A stretch of DNA of 50,606 nucleotides from Thermodesulfovibrio yellowstonii (GCA_020724365.1 DYHD01000008.1:1-50606), one strand, 5' to 3'; counted from the first letter of the stretch, positions 8,934 through 18,408 are shown. Made by a program: numbers and translations. Notes: generated by a model not told the origin, from the letters alone.

Positions 8934-9845
8934 GTGGGCAAGACAGGGGCTTCAATCTTACTCGCAAAGGCATTAAACACCGAAATCATCAGCTCGGACT
9001 CTATGCAGATATACAAACATATGAATATCGGAACAGCTAAGCCATTTATGGAACAAAGGCAAATGGTCAGACATCATATGGTCGATATTTGTGACCCATG
9101 GGAACTTTTCAGCACTGGAGAATATATAAAGCAGGTGAAGCCGATCATAAAAAACCTGTACAGATTAAATAAAACACCTCTAATAGTTGGTGGCACTGGA
9201 TTATATCTCAAGGCAATGACGAGGGGAATATTTGAGGGACCTTCTGCGGATTGGCAATTAAGAGAGAATTTAATGAATAAGGAAATCCAGACTCCGGGCT
9301 ATTTATACAATAGCTTAAAAAGTATAGACCCAGCTTCAGCCGGCAGGATAACGCCTAATGATCTGAGAAGGATTATCAGGGCTTTAGAGGTTTATTATAA
9401 AGAACGAAAGCCGATTTCTGAATTTCAAAAAACATTAACAAAGCCTTTTTCATGCTATTTTATAAAGGTCGGGCTTACAAGAGATAGGAAGGAGCTTTAC
9501 AGGCTTATAGAAGAAAGAGTTGATGGGATGATGAAAGATGGGCTTCTACAAGAGGTGGAAAAGGTTATATCATTGACAAATAAACACGCCGAAAGCACAA
9601 ATCACTTGCCGGCGATGCAGGCGATAGGGTATAAAGAATTAGCTTCATATCTTAACGGTTCTCTTAACCTTGATAATGCTGTATCGCTGATAAAAAAAAG
9701 GACAAGAAATTATGCAAAGAGGCAATTTACATGGTTCAAGAAAGAGGATGATATTTTCTGGATTGATATTACAGGGATATTCGAGCCACAAGTGATATTT
9801 GATAAAATTTTACAGTCGGATTCAAGATTAAAATTCAATATTTAA
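8934..9845 (+). CDS. miaA: tRNA dimethylallyltransferase with a disrupted start
   Basis: Adds a dimethylallyl group to A37 of tRNAs reading UNN codons. Seen are SSDSMQIYKHMNIGTAKP, HHMVDICDPWELFSTGEY, PLIVGGTGLYLKAM, RRIIRALEVY and the C-terminal RTRNYAKRQFTWFKK, all typical. The oddity is the start. The P-loop G-P-T-G-V-G-K-T is split by the first usable GTG (8934): the frame upstream reads K-V-I-A-I-L-G-P-T-G before it, which is clearly native N-terminus, and an ATG exists at 8898-8900 but is followed at once by TAA (8901-8903). ATG-AAA-AAA would be normal, so one base change (or a sequencing error) seems to have created a stop at codon 2. The protein may start at a rare ATA or ATT, or the gene may be inactive. 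Confidence 0.88.
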   Translation: MGKTGASILLAKALNTEIISSDSMQIYKHMNIGTAKPFMEQRQMVRHHMVDICDPWELFSTGEYIKQVKPIIKNLYRLNKTPLIVGGTGLYLKAMTRGIFEGPSADWQLRENLMNKEIQTPGYLYNSLKSIDPASAGRITPNDLRRIIRALEVYYKERKPISEFQKTLTKPFSCYFIKVGLTRDRKELYRLIEERVDGMMKDGLLQEVEKVISLTNKHAESTNHLPAMQAIGYKELASYLNGSLNLDNAVSLIKKRTRNYAKRQFTWFKKEDDIFWIDITGIFEPQVIFDKILQSDSRLKFNI

Positions 9846-9869
9846 GAGAGGGTTAGGCTTATTTTTTGC

Positions 9870-9898
9870 TTGTGCAGATGGTAATATGATGTTATAAT
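9870..9898 (+). promoter_or_regulatory. Probable sigma-70-type promoter for the binding-protein/kinase pair
   Basis: TTGTGC (9870-9875) and TATAAT (9893-9898) are separated by exactly 17 bases. Transcription would begin near 9905, giving a short leader to the ATG at 9920, which has GAGG at 9908-9911. The -10 box is perfect; the -35 box matches only partly. Confidence 0.5.
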
Positions 9899-9919
9899 TC
9901 AAGAAATGAGGTTAGTAAA

Positions 9920-11080
9920 ATGAGAGGAATCTTTTTTTATATAGCAATAGCTTTATTTTTTATCATCATATTTTCTATATCTCATGCATCTTCAAGTCAA
10001 GAACCCATCAGAATCGGTTTAACTCTTGCCTTAACAGGCAAATTCGCCCCTATGGGAAATGCCCAGATGAACGGTTTCAAGATATGGGAGAAACATATTA
10101 ATGAAAAAGGGGGGCTTTTAGGCAGAAAAATAGAACTAATAATCTATGATGATAATAGCGATTCAGAAACCGCAAAAAAGATTTATGAGAAGATGATTGT
10201 AAAAGAAAAGATAGATTTTCTTTTTGGACCATATTCGTCTCCTATAACTGAGGCTGTTTTGCCTGTAACAGAGGAATATGGTCATCCTCTTCTTATATCA
10301 GGAGCCTCTGGAAATAGTCTTTGGGAAAAGAATTATAAAAATGCCATCGGTGTTTATACGACAACGGACAGAATTCCTCAAGGTTTTTTAGAACTATTAA
10401 TAAAAAATAATATCAAAAAAATAGCTGTTGTTTATGCAGATGATCTATTTTCAACAGATCTTGCTAATGGTTTTGTTTCATGGGCAAAAAAGTTTAATAT
10501 GGAAATCCTTATGAAGGAATCCTTTAAAAAAGATACAAGTGATTTAACTTATTTGGCAAAAAAGACTAAGGATTCAGGTGCCGAAACATTAATACTAAGT
10601 GGACATTTTAATGAGGCGGTGGATATGAGAAAAGCTTTAAAGGCAATTAATTATTATCCCAGAGCCTACTATGCTTATATTGGAGCAGCCCTTGATGATT
10701 ATCATGAAAAACTTGGTAAAGATGCAAATTATACCTTTTCGTCTTCTTTATGGGAAATAAAAGCGAACTTCCCTGGAGCTAAAAAATTCTATACCGATTA
10801 TTTAAATGCCTTTAATAAAACCCCACAATATCACTCTGCCATTGCATATGCAAGTGGGCAAGTGCTTGAGGAGGCAGTAAAACGTTCTAATAGTTTCGAT
10901 AGAAAAAAGATTAGGGAGATACTTTTTAAGATGGATATTATTACAATAATTGGAAGATATGGGATTGACAGGACTGGAAGGCAGGTAAGGCAGCATGTTT
11001 TCATAACACAATGGCAGAAAGGCAAAAAGGAACTCCTTTGGCACGAAAGACTTGCCACAGCCAAGCCTATTTTTAAATAA
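9920..11080 (+). CDS. Periplasmic substrate-binding protein (branched-chain amino acid type)
   Basis: A 386-residue secreted protein of the type I periplasmic binding fold (Peripla_BP_6, as in LivJ/LivK and amide-binding proteins). The signal peptide spans about residues 1-24 (ISHASSSQ). The mature part opens with EPIRIGLTLALTGKFAPMG and shows the characteristic NEKGGLLGRKIELIIYDDNSD, FLFGPYSSPITEAVLPVTEE and ISGASGNSLW blocks. No permease or ATPase gene is near; instead the gene lies 11 bases before a hybrid sensor kinase with an extracytoplasmic loop. It may therefore deliver a ligand signal to that kinase rather than feed a transporter. Ligand unknown. Confidence 0.85.
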   Translation: MRGIFFYIAIALFFIIIFSISHASSSQEPIRIGLTLALTGKFAPMGNAQMNGFKIWEKHINEKGGLLGRKIELIIYDDNSDSETAKKIYEKMIVKEKIDFLFGPYSSPITEAVLPVTEEYGHPLLISGASGNSLWEKNYKNAIGVYTTTDRIPQGFLELLIKNNIKKIAVVYADDLFSTDLANGFVSWAKKFNMEILMKESFKKDTSDLTYLAKKTKDSGAETLILSGHFNEAVDMRKALKAINYYPRAYYAYIGAALDDYHEKLGKDANYTFSSSLWEIKANFPGAKKFYTDYLNAFNKTPQYHSAIAYASGQVLEEAVKRSNSFDRKKIREILFKMDIITIIGRYGIDRTGRQVRQHVFITQWQKGKKELLWHERLATAKPIFK

Positions 11081-11091
11081 GAAATCGCTAT

Positions 11092-13380
11092 ATGCAGTTT
11101 TTAAATTTCAAAAATAAGCCTATTATTAATAAAATTGTATTTCCTATCCTTGCAGTATTTATTCTTATAGGCGGAACCCTTTATTATTTCAACCTTAAGG
11201 CGATATCCGATTTTGCTGAAGAATTAATTAAAAAAGATATATTAAATTATGCGCATGAGCTTTATAGCGTATGCGATCAAACTCTTACAGATTTGCTTTA
11301 TGAAGGTAAAGCCGATGATGAAAAATCTATAGTTATCGCAAAAGGAACTACCTTAGATTCCATAGAGACATTCGCAAGACATAAAGATATCGAAATATTG
11401 ATTTACTCTAATGGCAATGAAGTATTAAAAACAGGCATATTTGATAAAGCCGCACATGAAATCTCATACCTGAAAGAGGAGCAAGTATTATCAATATACA
11501 TTAATAATGAGAGATATTATGTTTATTTATTTGAATTTAAACCTTGGAGATGGCAAATATTAATAGCTACCAATCCTTATAAATACTTATATATTGAGAA
11601 CAAAGTTCATCTGTCTTATATTATCTCGAGCATAATATTTATAATCTCTCTTCTTTTTATCGTCATAAGCCTCAATAAGTCTATCAGAAATCCCATAATC
11701 TCCATTATTCAATCTCTAAATAATAATACCCTGCCTGATTACAAAGGCACAAAAGAGATCGAGTTTCTCAGCAATAATATTCGTCTTATGATGAATTCAC
11801 TGGATCGGAGGATTAAAGAACTCGAAAATAAAGAGAAGGAAATCAGTGAAGCAAAAGAATTCAACGAGGCAATCCTAAATAGTATAAGTGACCCAATCTC
11901 TATTCGCGAGGCTGATTCACTCAAGATTATTTCAGCGAATAATGCCTTTATAAACAAATTCAAGAAAGAAGATGAGGAAATCATTGGCAGGACATGTTAC
12001 GATACCCTCCACAATCTATCCCATAAGTGCCCCGACTGTCCACCGACTGAGAAATTAAAAGAGGGAAAACCATTCAATTATGAAACAAAGACATATGATA
12101 AAGATGGAGTTGCTGTAACTTTAGATGTTTCAGCATCTCCATTTAAGGATAAATTGGGCAATATTACACATTTAATATTTGTAGCGAGAGATATAACAGA
12201 ACGAAGACATCTTGAGGAACAGCTTAGACAGTCTCAAAAGATAGAATCTATAGGGATTTTAGCAGGCGGTATCGCTCATGATTTCAATAATATACTTACG
12301 GCAATAATAGGTTATGGAAATCTTCTACAGATGAAACTTGGGGATAACCCTGTCTTAAACCTTTATGTTAAACAGATATTGAAATCTTCTGACAGGGCGG
12401 TAAATCTTGTCAGCAGCCTTCTTGCATTTAGCAGAAAACAAATAGTCGAACCAATACCAGTGGAATTGAATGAGATAATTATTAAAATATCTAAACTCTT
12501 AAGAAGACTGCTTGAGGAAAATATTGAACTGAAAATAAATTTAATTAGTGAAAAGCTAATGGTTATGGCAGACCCACTTCAATTAGAACAGGTGCTTATG
12601 AATCTTGCAACCAATGCAAGAGACGCTATGCCAACGGGCGGTAGTTTATTGATTGAGACAGACCTTTCCAAGATAGATGAGGATTTTATAAAAATACATG
12701 GTTATGGCAAAGTCGGTTATTATGCAAAGATATTAGTGTCCGATTCAGGTTCTGGCATTGACCCTAAAATACTGAAGGATATATTTGACCCATTCTTTAC
12801 GACAAAAGAAGTTGGCAAAGGCACTGGTCTTGGTCTCTCTATGGTGTATGGGATAATCAAGCAACATAATGGTTTTATAAATGTTTATAGTGAATTAGAC
12901 AAAGGAACAACTTTTACTATTTATCTTCCTTTAATAAAAATTGAAGCAAATAAGGAAAAGAAGACCGAGATATACAAAGACATTACATCAGAACTCAAGG
13001 GCAGAGAGACCATTCTTATCGCAGAAGATGAGTCTCTTGTGAGAGAATTGCACCGAGAGTTGTTAAGCAATTATGGTTATAAGATTTATGAGGCGGCCGA
13101 TGGAGAAGAGGCTTTAAAGATGTTTAATGAATATAAAGATGAGATTGAACTCGTTTTATCTGATGTTGTAATGCCAAAGAAAAATGGCAAAGAACTAATA
13201 AAGGAAATACAAAAAATAAAGCCTGATATGAAAATTATTCTTATGAGTGGTTATAGTTTGAACTTGATAGGCAGGGAAGGACTCATTGACTGTAAAATTG
13301 ATTTTGTCTCTAAACCTATTTCTCCAGAGAATTTATTAAAAAAGATAAGAGAAGTTTTCGATAATACGGATTCATCGTAA
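11092..13380 (+). CDS. Hybrid sensor histidine kinase with receiver domain
   Basis: A 762-residue membrane-bound signalling protein. In order: a transmembrane helix (about residues 15-32), a periplasmic sensor region of ~130 residues, a second helix (about 173-194), a linker with coiled coil, a PAS domain (about 258-375) with cysteines in CYDTLHN and CPDCPP, a HisKA domain with the phosphorylated H396 in GGIAHDFNNILT, an ATPase domain (VLMNLATNARDAMP, DSGSGIDPK, FFTTKEVGKGTGLGLS) and a C-terminal receiver with phosphoacceptor D691 in VLSDVVMPKKNG and the K of FVSKPIS. The upstream gene encodes a binding protein that may be its input. There is no DNA-binding output domain, so a separate partner must act downstream. 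gspE follows after 18 bases. Confidence 0.92.
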   Translation: MQFLNFKNKPIINKIVFPILAVFILIGGTLYYFNLKAISDFAEELIKKDILNYAHELYSVCDQTLTDLLYEGKADDEKSIVIAKGTTLDSIETFARHKDIEILIYSNGNEVLKTGIFDKAAHEISYLKEEQVLSIYINNERYYVYLFEFKPWRWQILIATNPYKYLYIENKVHLSYIISSIIFIISLLFIVISLNKSIRNPIISIIQSLNNNTLPDYKGTKEIEFLSNNIRLMMNSLDRRIKELENKEKEISEAKEFNEAILNSISDPISIREADSLKIISANNAFINKFKKEDEEIIGRTCYDTLHNLSHKCPDCPPTEKLKEGKPFNYETKTYDKDGVAVTLDVSASPFKDKLGNITHLIFVARDITERRHLEEQLRQSQKIESIGILAGGIAHDFNNILTAIIGYGNLLQMKLGDNPVLNLYVKQILKSSDRAVNLVSSLLAFSRKQIVEPIPVELNEIIIKISKLLRRLLEENIELKINLISEKLMVMADPLQLEQVLMNLATNARDAMPTGGSLLIETDLSKIDEDFIKIHGYGKVGYYAKILVSDSGSGIDPKILKDIFDPFFTTKEVGKGTGLGLSMVYGIIKQHNGFINVYSELDKGTTFTIYLPLIKIEANKEKKTEIYKDITSELKGRETILIAEDESLVRELHRELLSNYGYKIYEAADGEEALKMFNEYKDEIELVLSDVVMPKKNGKELIKEIQKIKPDMKIILMSGYSLNLIGREGLIDCKIDFVSKPISPENLLKKIREVFDNTDSS

Positions 13381-13398
13381 AAATGTTAAATTAAAAAC

Positions 13399-14913
13399 AT
13401 GCTGACAATTGAATATATAAAAGAAGATGATGTTGACATTTCTTTTGTTAAAGAGATTCCTATCTCTTATGCAAGAGGTAATCTTATTATGCCTTTAAAA
13501 AGGGATGGTATAAGTCTATTTGCTGTTGTTGCAGATGACAGGGGACTTTTCGCTTTACTTGAACTCTCAAAGGCTTACGGTTTAGCACCAGTGCCTTTTC
13601 ATACTAAACCATTTATTGTTCAAGAAGCTATCAATAGGTTTTATGGTCAGCTCGGTTCTGCCGAAGAGGTCATGGACAATATAACAGGAGAGGATTTTTC
13701 AGCCGTTGCAACTGAGTTTGAGAAACCAAGAGATATTCTGGGGCTTACTGAGGAAGCGCCGATAATCAGGCTTCTGAATGCCCTTTTCCTTCAGGCAGTT
13801 AAAGAGAAAGCAAGTGATATACACATTGAGCCTTACGAAAAAGAGCTTGATGTAAGGTTAAGGATTGACGGTATTCTGCAAAAGGTATTAAGCCCCCCAA
13901 AGATAATTCAGGATGCCCTTGTAAGCAGAGTCAAGATTATGGCAAACCTTGATATAGCAGAAAAAAGGCTTCCACAGGATGGCAGGATAAGGCTTATAAT
14001 CGGAGGCAAGGATATAGACATTAGGGTTTCGATAGTGCCTACTACTTATGGAGAGAGGGCAGTTTTGAGGCTGCTTGATAGAAGTTACGGAATAATGAAT
14101 CTTGAAGAACTTGGATTAAGTAGTAGAGAAAATAACCTATTTGAAGAGCTTTTATTAAGAACAAGCGGCATACTGCTCGTAACAGGACCTACAGGCAGCG
14201 GGAAGACTACCACGCTTTATGCAGCTCTTAATAAGATTTATTCTGAAGAAAAGAACATTATAACGGTTGAAGACCCTGTGGAATATCAGATTAAAGGGAT
14301 TGGACAGATTCATGTGAACCCAAAGATAGGCTTATCATTTGCAGCAGGACTGCGTTCAATACTTAGGCAGGATCCAGATGTAATAATGGTAGGTGAGATA
14401 AGGGATTTCGAGACAGCGGAAATAGCCATTCAAGCCTCTCTTACTGGACATCTCGTTTTAAGCACCCTTCATACAAACGACGCACCTTCTGCGATAACAA
14501 GGCTTCTGGATATGGGAGTAGAACCATTTCTGGTAGCATCTTCCCTTATGGCAGTTCTGGCTCAGAGGCTTGTCAGGACTTTATGTCCATTTTGCAAGGA
14601 ATCTTATATCCCTTATGAATCTGAGATAAAGTATTTTGAAACCGCACCTGAAAAATTGTTTAAAGCAAATGGATGCATTAAATGCAGACACAGCGGCTAT
14701 CTTGGCAGGACAGGCATTTTTGAACTGCTTATAATAGATAATAAGATAAGGCAATTTACTACTTCACACAAAGATTCACAGACTATCAAGGATTATGCAG
14801 TAGGGCAGGGCGTGAGGACTTTATATGCCGACGGCATTGAAAAGGCAGCTAAAGGGATAACGACATTAGAAGAGGTTTTGAGGGTTATACAGAAGGATTA
14901 TGCCGATATATAA
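13399..14913 (+). CDS. gspE: Type II secretion / type IV pilus assembly ATPase (GspE/PilB family)
   Basis: Cytoplasmic hexameric ATPase that drives assembly of the pseudopilus or pilus at the inner membrane. At 504 residues it has a short N-terminal domain. Seen are EKASDIHIEPYEKELDVRLRIDG, the Walker A GPTGSGKTTTLYAAL with K269, VEDPVEYQI, LRQDPDVIMVGEIRDFETAEIA (Asp and Walker B) and LSTLHTNDAPSAITRLLDMG (His box). CPFC and CIKCRHSGYLGRTG form the zinc tetracysteine of GspE/PilB. It overlaps gspF by 14 bases. Without gspD/G or pil genes nearby, the exact machine (secretion versus pilus) is open. Confidence 0.9.
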   Translation: MLTIEYIKEDDVDISFVKEIPISYARGNLIMPLKRDGISLFAVVADDRGLFALLELSKAYGLAPVPFHTKPFIVQEAINRFYGQLGSAEEVMDNITGEDFSAVATEFEKPRDILGLTEEAPIIRLLNALFLQAVKEKASDIHIEPYEKELDVRLRIDGILQKVLSPPKIIQDALVSRVKIMANLDIAEKRLPQDGRIRLIIGGKDIDIRVSIVPTTYGERAVLRLLDRSYGIMNLEELGLSSRENNLFEELLLRTSGILLVTGPTGSGKTTTLYAALNKIYSEEKNIITVEDPVEYQIKGIGQIHVNPKIGLSFAAGLRSILRQDPDVIMVGEIRDFETAEIAIQASLTGHLVLSTLHTNDAPSAITRLLDMGVEPFLVASSLMAVLAQRLVRTLCPFCKESYIPYESEIKYFETAPEKLFKANGCIKCRHSGYLGRTGIFELLIIDNKIRQFTTSHKDSQTIKDYAVGQGVRTLYADGIEKAAKGITTLEEVLRVIQKDYADI

Positions 14914-16075
14914 ATATAAAGGTTACAATCCTCAGGGCAGAGAGATCCTTGGCTCTATAGAGGCTTCGAGCATGAGCGATGCAATTTTCAAGGTCAAGTC
15001 TGAAGGAATCTTCCCTGCTGATGTCTCTGATGCCAGCAGCAAAATTAAAAAAGGCTTCTTTCACCGTTCAAGTTCGGTTTTTTTGCAGAACTTCACCCGT
15101 CAGCTTTCTATTCTTCTTACGGCGGGTGTGCCGCTTGCTGAAGCAATCCAATCTATTTCAAATGAGAATGTCGGCTACTATAGAGATATTCTCATAGCTG
15201 TTAAAGACCGTATATCCGCTGGAGCAAGCCTTCAGAGGGCTTTGCAGGATTTCAGCGATATCTTTCCTGAGTTCTATACAAATATGATTCAGGCAGGTGA
15301 GCAAAGCGGAAATCTCTCAAAGGTGTCTGTTAAGCTTGCAGATTATCTGGAGAGCCAGAATGCCATACGCTCAAAGGTTCGCTCTGCAATGGCATATCCA
15401 ATTTTAATGATGGGTGTGTGCATTATAGTCTTATCTTTTCTTTTTACCTTTGTAATCCCTAAGATAGTCAAGGTATTTGCTGACACCAAGAGCGCCCTTC
15501 CCATTATAACCCATGTGCTTATTTTCATAAGCAATATCTTCGTCAACTATTGGTGGGCTATTCTGGGCATAGCAATAGCTTTCTTTTTTATATCGAAAAA
15601 ATTGATTAAAAAACACAGATTATTCATTGACAGGCATTTGCTTAAACTGCCCGGCAATCTCTTGCAAAGTCTTTATTATTCAAGATTTGCAAGGACTCTG
15701 TCATTTCTGCTGGAAGGTGGCATTCCCATGCTTAAGGCTCTAAAGATTTCATCTCACTCCACAGGCAACAAGGCGCTTGAATCAATGATATTGAATGCTG
15801 AGACAAAGGTCTCGGAAGGTTCTAAGCTTTCTACATCCTTAGAAGGTTTTCCTCCTGTTTTTATACAGCTCATATCAGTTGGAGAAAAAAGCGGGAGCCT
15901 CGCAGAAAGTATGAAAAAAGCCGCTGATTCCTATGATATGGAGTTTAGCAGAAGAATGAATGGGGCAGTTGCCGTTTTAGAACCTGCCATGATTCTCAGC
16001 ATGGGAATGGTTGTCTGCTTCATCGTCCTTGCAGTTTTATTGCCAATCTTCCAGTTGAACCAGCTCATAAAGTGA
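14900..16075 (+). CDS. gspF: Type II secretion / type IV pilus inner-membrane platform protein (GspF/PilC family)
   Basis: Inner-membrane partner of the GspE/PilB ATPase. The protein (391 residues) begins with MPIYKYKGYNPQGREILGSI, the usual GspF start, and has two homologous halves: FTRQLSILLTAGVPLAEAI near residue 65-83 and ARTLSFLLEGGIPMLKAL near 264-281. Three membrane helices are visible at about residues 165-190, 213-232 and 363-385. It starts 14 bases inside the end of gspE, so translation is coupled. No further secretion genes follow in this window. The pair may belong to a scattered pilus or secretion system. Confidence 0.9.
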   Translation: MPIYKYKGYNPQGREILGSIEASSMSDAIFKVKSEGIFPADVSDASSKIKKGFFHRSSSVFLQNFTRQLSILLTAGVPLAEAIQSISNENVGYYRDILIAVKDRISAGASLQRALQDFSDIFPEFYTNMIQAGEQSGNLSKVSVKLADYLESQNAIRSKVRSAMAYPILMMGVCIIVLSFLFTFVIPKIVKVFADTKSALPIITHVLIFISNIFVNYWWAILGIAIAFFFISKKLIKKHRLFIDRHLLKLPGNLLQSLYYSRFARTLSFLLEGGIPMLKALKISSHSTGNKALESMILNAETKVSEGSKLSTSLEGFPPVFIQLISVGEKSGSLAESMKKAADSYDMEFSRRMNGAVAVLEPAMILSMGMVVCFIVLAVLLPIFQLNQLIK

Positions 16076-16147
16076 AAGAATCATATTTTTTATCAAAGTT
16101 GAAATAGCATTTTTTGGGTTAATTAATATGTGATAAAATAGTAAAAA

Positions 16148-16208
16148 CCCAAATTGAGCGATTCTTAACGAAAGGCACTGGTTTCCTTAATAAAATAGCT
16201 CAATTTAG
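16148..16208. repeat. Minimal (61-bp) element with AAATTGAGCGATT inverted termini
   Basis: CCCAAATTGAGCGATTCTTA (16148-16167) is mirrored by AATAGCTCAATTTAG (16194-16208). Only about 25 bases lie between the ends. This is the smallest complete member of the family seen here. It ends 13 bases before the ribosome-binding site of the phosphohexomutase gene. Confidence 0.7.
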
Positions 16209-16231
16209 TAAAAAATATTTTGGAGGCATGA

Positions 16232-17866
16232 ATGGTAGAGCTTTTTGAAAATGCCGCTGCATGTTGGAAAGCAATCATGGCAGATACCGCAAAGGGAAAA
16301 GAAAAGTTGATATATATTGAGAAGTTTGCCCGTGAAAATATATCGCCTGCAAAGATAGTATTCGGCACTTCTGGATGGAGAGGAGAAATTGGGACGGATT
16401 TTACATTTAATAATTTAAGGGTTGTGATAAGCTCTATCGTAAAATTATTTAAAAGCAATGAACAGTCTGTAATGCAGGCAATCGGGGTAGAAGATTATTC
16501 AGATATAAAACAGAGAGGAATAATCGTGGGGCATGATAATAGATTCTTGGGGCATGATTTTGCAATGGAGATAATCGGTATTTTACAAAAGGAAGGAATC
16601 AAAACATGGTATGCTGGCGAGGCTATAACCCCAGAGTTTTCTGCTGGTATCGAGATGCTTAATGCCGCATGTTCAATAAATCTTACCCCTTCTCATAACC
16701 CTGCAAATTATGCAGGACTGAAATTTAATCCATCAGATGGAGGTCCTGCAGGGACTGAGATAACATCCAAAATAGAGTCTTTCGCAAATGAGATGATGAA
16801 GGAATCGCCTATAATTAAGCCTGTTTTGCCTAATACGCCTAATAAGATTGATAAAATAGACCTGACTGAGCTTTACATAAAGTATATTGATGAAAGGAAA
16901 ACTATCAACCTTGAAAAAATAAGAAATTTCATTAATGAAGACTGTCTTATCTGTGTTGACAATGTTCATGGTGCATCACGAGGCAGGATACAAAGGATTC
17001 TTGGAGAAACCCCCAATATCAAATATCTAAGAACTGAGGATGATTACCTTTTTGGGGGTGTTGCACCTGAGCCTTCTGAGAAAAATATGGAAATGGTAGA
17101 GGAATTTTTAAGGTCTTCCAATACATATTTCAAAGCTGGCTTTATATTAGACCCTGATGGGGATCGTATAAGATATGCAGATGGGAATATGCAGATACCT
17201 ATGAACTATTTTGGTGCTATGGCTCTGCATTTTCTTCATGTATATAAAGGTCTTGAGGGCGTAGTCGCTAAATCAGTAGGTACGAGCAATTTTGTTAATG
17301 CAATAGCAGATAAATTAGGCATACCAATAATTGAGACGAAGGTTGGGTTCAAGAATTTCAGGCAGTATATGTCCAGAATGTCAAAACAAAGAGCAATAGT
17401 AGCGTTTGAGGAATCTGATGGCATATCAGCTTATAATCACACCCTTGAAAAAGATGCTATATTCGGACTCCTGCTTGCACTTGAGATGATAGCCGAGACA
17501 GGTAAAAATTTAGGCGACTATCTAAATCAATTGATGAATGAGTATGGTTTCTATTATCCTGATCGCTCTGGTATCTCTGTATCTCTCGACCTTGTCGGCG
17601 AGCCTCTAATCAAGAAACTCGATAGAATTAAAGATAAGTATAATGTTGGCAACACTCTTACAATTGGAAGTGAGATGCGGACTATAAAAGAAGTTATAGA
17701 TGTTGATGGAATAAAACTGGTATTCGATGATGGTTCATGGTTAATGATAAGACCATCAGGGACAGAGCCTAAGGTTAGATTTTATATCGAAGCAAGGACT
17801 CTTGAAGGGAAAAAAGCTGTTTTTGAAGCTGCTGAGAGGATTACCAAAGAGGCGATCAGACTTTAG
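16232..17866 (+). CDS. Phosphoglucomutase/phosphomannomutase family protein
   Basis: Alpha-D-phosphohexomutase, interconverting hexose 1- and 6-phosphates (glucose or mannose) to feed nucleotide-sugar synthesis, including the rhamnose operon here. The four family loops are present: LTPSHNPANYAG with phosphoserine S154, FILDPDGDRIRYADG (Mg loop), AFEESDGISAYN (sugar-binding) and MIRPSGTEPKVRFYIE (phosphate-binding). The N-terminus has IVFGTSGWRGEIG. The 544-residue length is longer than PgcA-like mutases of ~460 but normal for this subgroup. TGGAGG at 16221-16226 places the start at the ATG at 16232; an out-of-frame ATG at 16228 is quickly closed. Specificity (glucose or mannose) is not resolvable here. 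Confidence 0.9.
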   Translation: MVELFENAAACWKAIMADTAKGKEKLIYIEKFARENISPAKIVFGTSGWRGEIGTDFTFNNLRVVISSIVKLFKSNEQSVMQAIGVEDYSDIKQRGIIVGHDNRFLGHDFAMEIIGILQKEGIKTWYAGEAITPEFSAGIEMLNAACSINLTPSHNPANYAGLKFNPSDGGPAGTEITSKIESFANEMMKESPIIKPVLPNTPNKIDKIDLTELYIKYIDERKTINLEKIRNFINEDCLICVDNVHGASRGRIQRILGETPNIKYLRTEDDYLFGGVAPEPSEKNMEMVEEFLRSSNTYFKAGFILDPDGDRIRYADGNMQIPMNYFGAMALHFLHVYKGLEGVVAKSVGTSNFVNAIADKLGIPIIETKVGFKNFRQYMSRMSKQRAIVAFEESDGISAYNHTLEKDAIFGLLLALEMIAETGKNLGDYLNQLMNEYGFYYPDRSGISVSLDLVGEPLIKKLDRIKDKYNVGNTLTIGSEMRTIKEVIDVDGIKLVFDDGSWLMIRPSGTEPKVRFYIEARTLEGKKAVFEAAERITKEAIRL

Positions 17867-17904
17867 TTTTAAAAAAAAGCTAAATTTTACATAAGGAGTT
17901 TCTA

Positions 17905-18408
17905 ATGAAAATAGTATTCTCTTTTTTGCTTATAATAATTTTTATCTTTGCATTGAATCCTCAAAATCTTTATGCAAAGACTGATAAGGCTGATAAGATT
18001 GTAGTTTTAAAAGAAAAAAGGCTGCTATTTTTATTAAGAGATGGAGAGATAATAAAAGCATACAAAATTGCTCTTGGTAAATCCCCTGTTGGACATAAGA
18101 CGAGGCTTGGAGATAATAAAACACCTGAAGGAACTTATACCTTGACATCAAGAAAACAGAGCGAAAAATATCATCTCACTATCTTTATCTCATACCCAAA
18201 TGAGTCTGACACCCTTAATGCGAAAAAGCTTGGAGTTTCACCCGGCAACAGTATTGCTATCCACGGACTTCCTAAGGATCTGTCTTCTTTAAACAAGCTG
18301 CACAGGCAAATGGACTGGACAAGCGGATGTATTGCAGTTACCAATGATGAGATTGAAGAAATATGGCGTCTTGTTGATGACGGAACTCCTATAGAGATCA
18401 AACCTTAA
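17905..18408 (+). CDS. L,D-transpeptidase (YkuD family), exported
   Basis: Cell-wall enzyme forming 3-3 cross-links or attaching proteins to peptidoglycan. A signal peptide (about residues 1-24, ending NLYAKTDK) precedes a catalytic domain with IVVLKEKRLLFLLRDGEI, KTPEGTYTL, and the active-site pair H120 (IAIHG) and C142 (WTSGCIAV). At 167 residues it is close to the minimal YkuD domain of the YafK-like type. AAGGAG lies just before the ATG. The gene follows the phosphohexomutase by about 38 bases and converges with the TPR gene that ends 25 bases later. Confidence 0.9.
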   Translation: MKIVFSFLLIIIFIFALNPQNLYAKTDKADKIVVLKEKRLLFLLRDGEIIKAYKIALGKSPVGHKTRLGDNKTPEGTYTLTSRKQSEKYHLTIFISYPNESDTLNAKKLGVSPGNSIAIHGLPKDLSSLNKLHRQMDWTSGCIAVTNDEIEEIWRLVDDGTPIEIKP

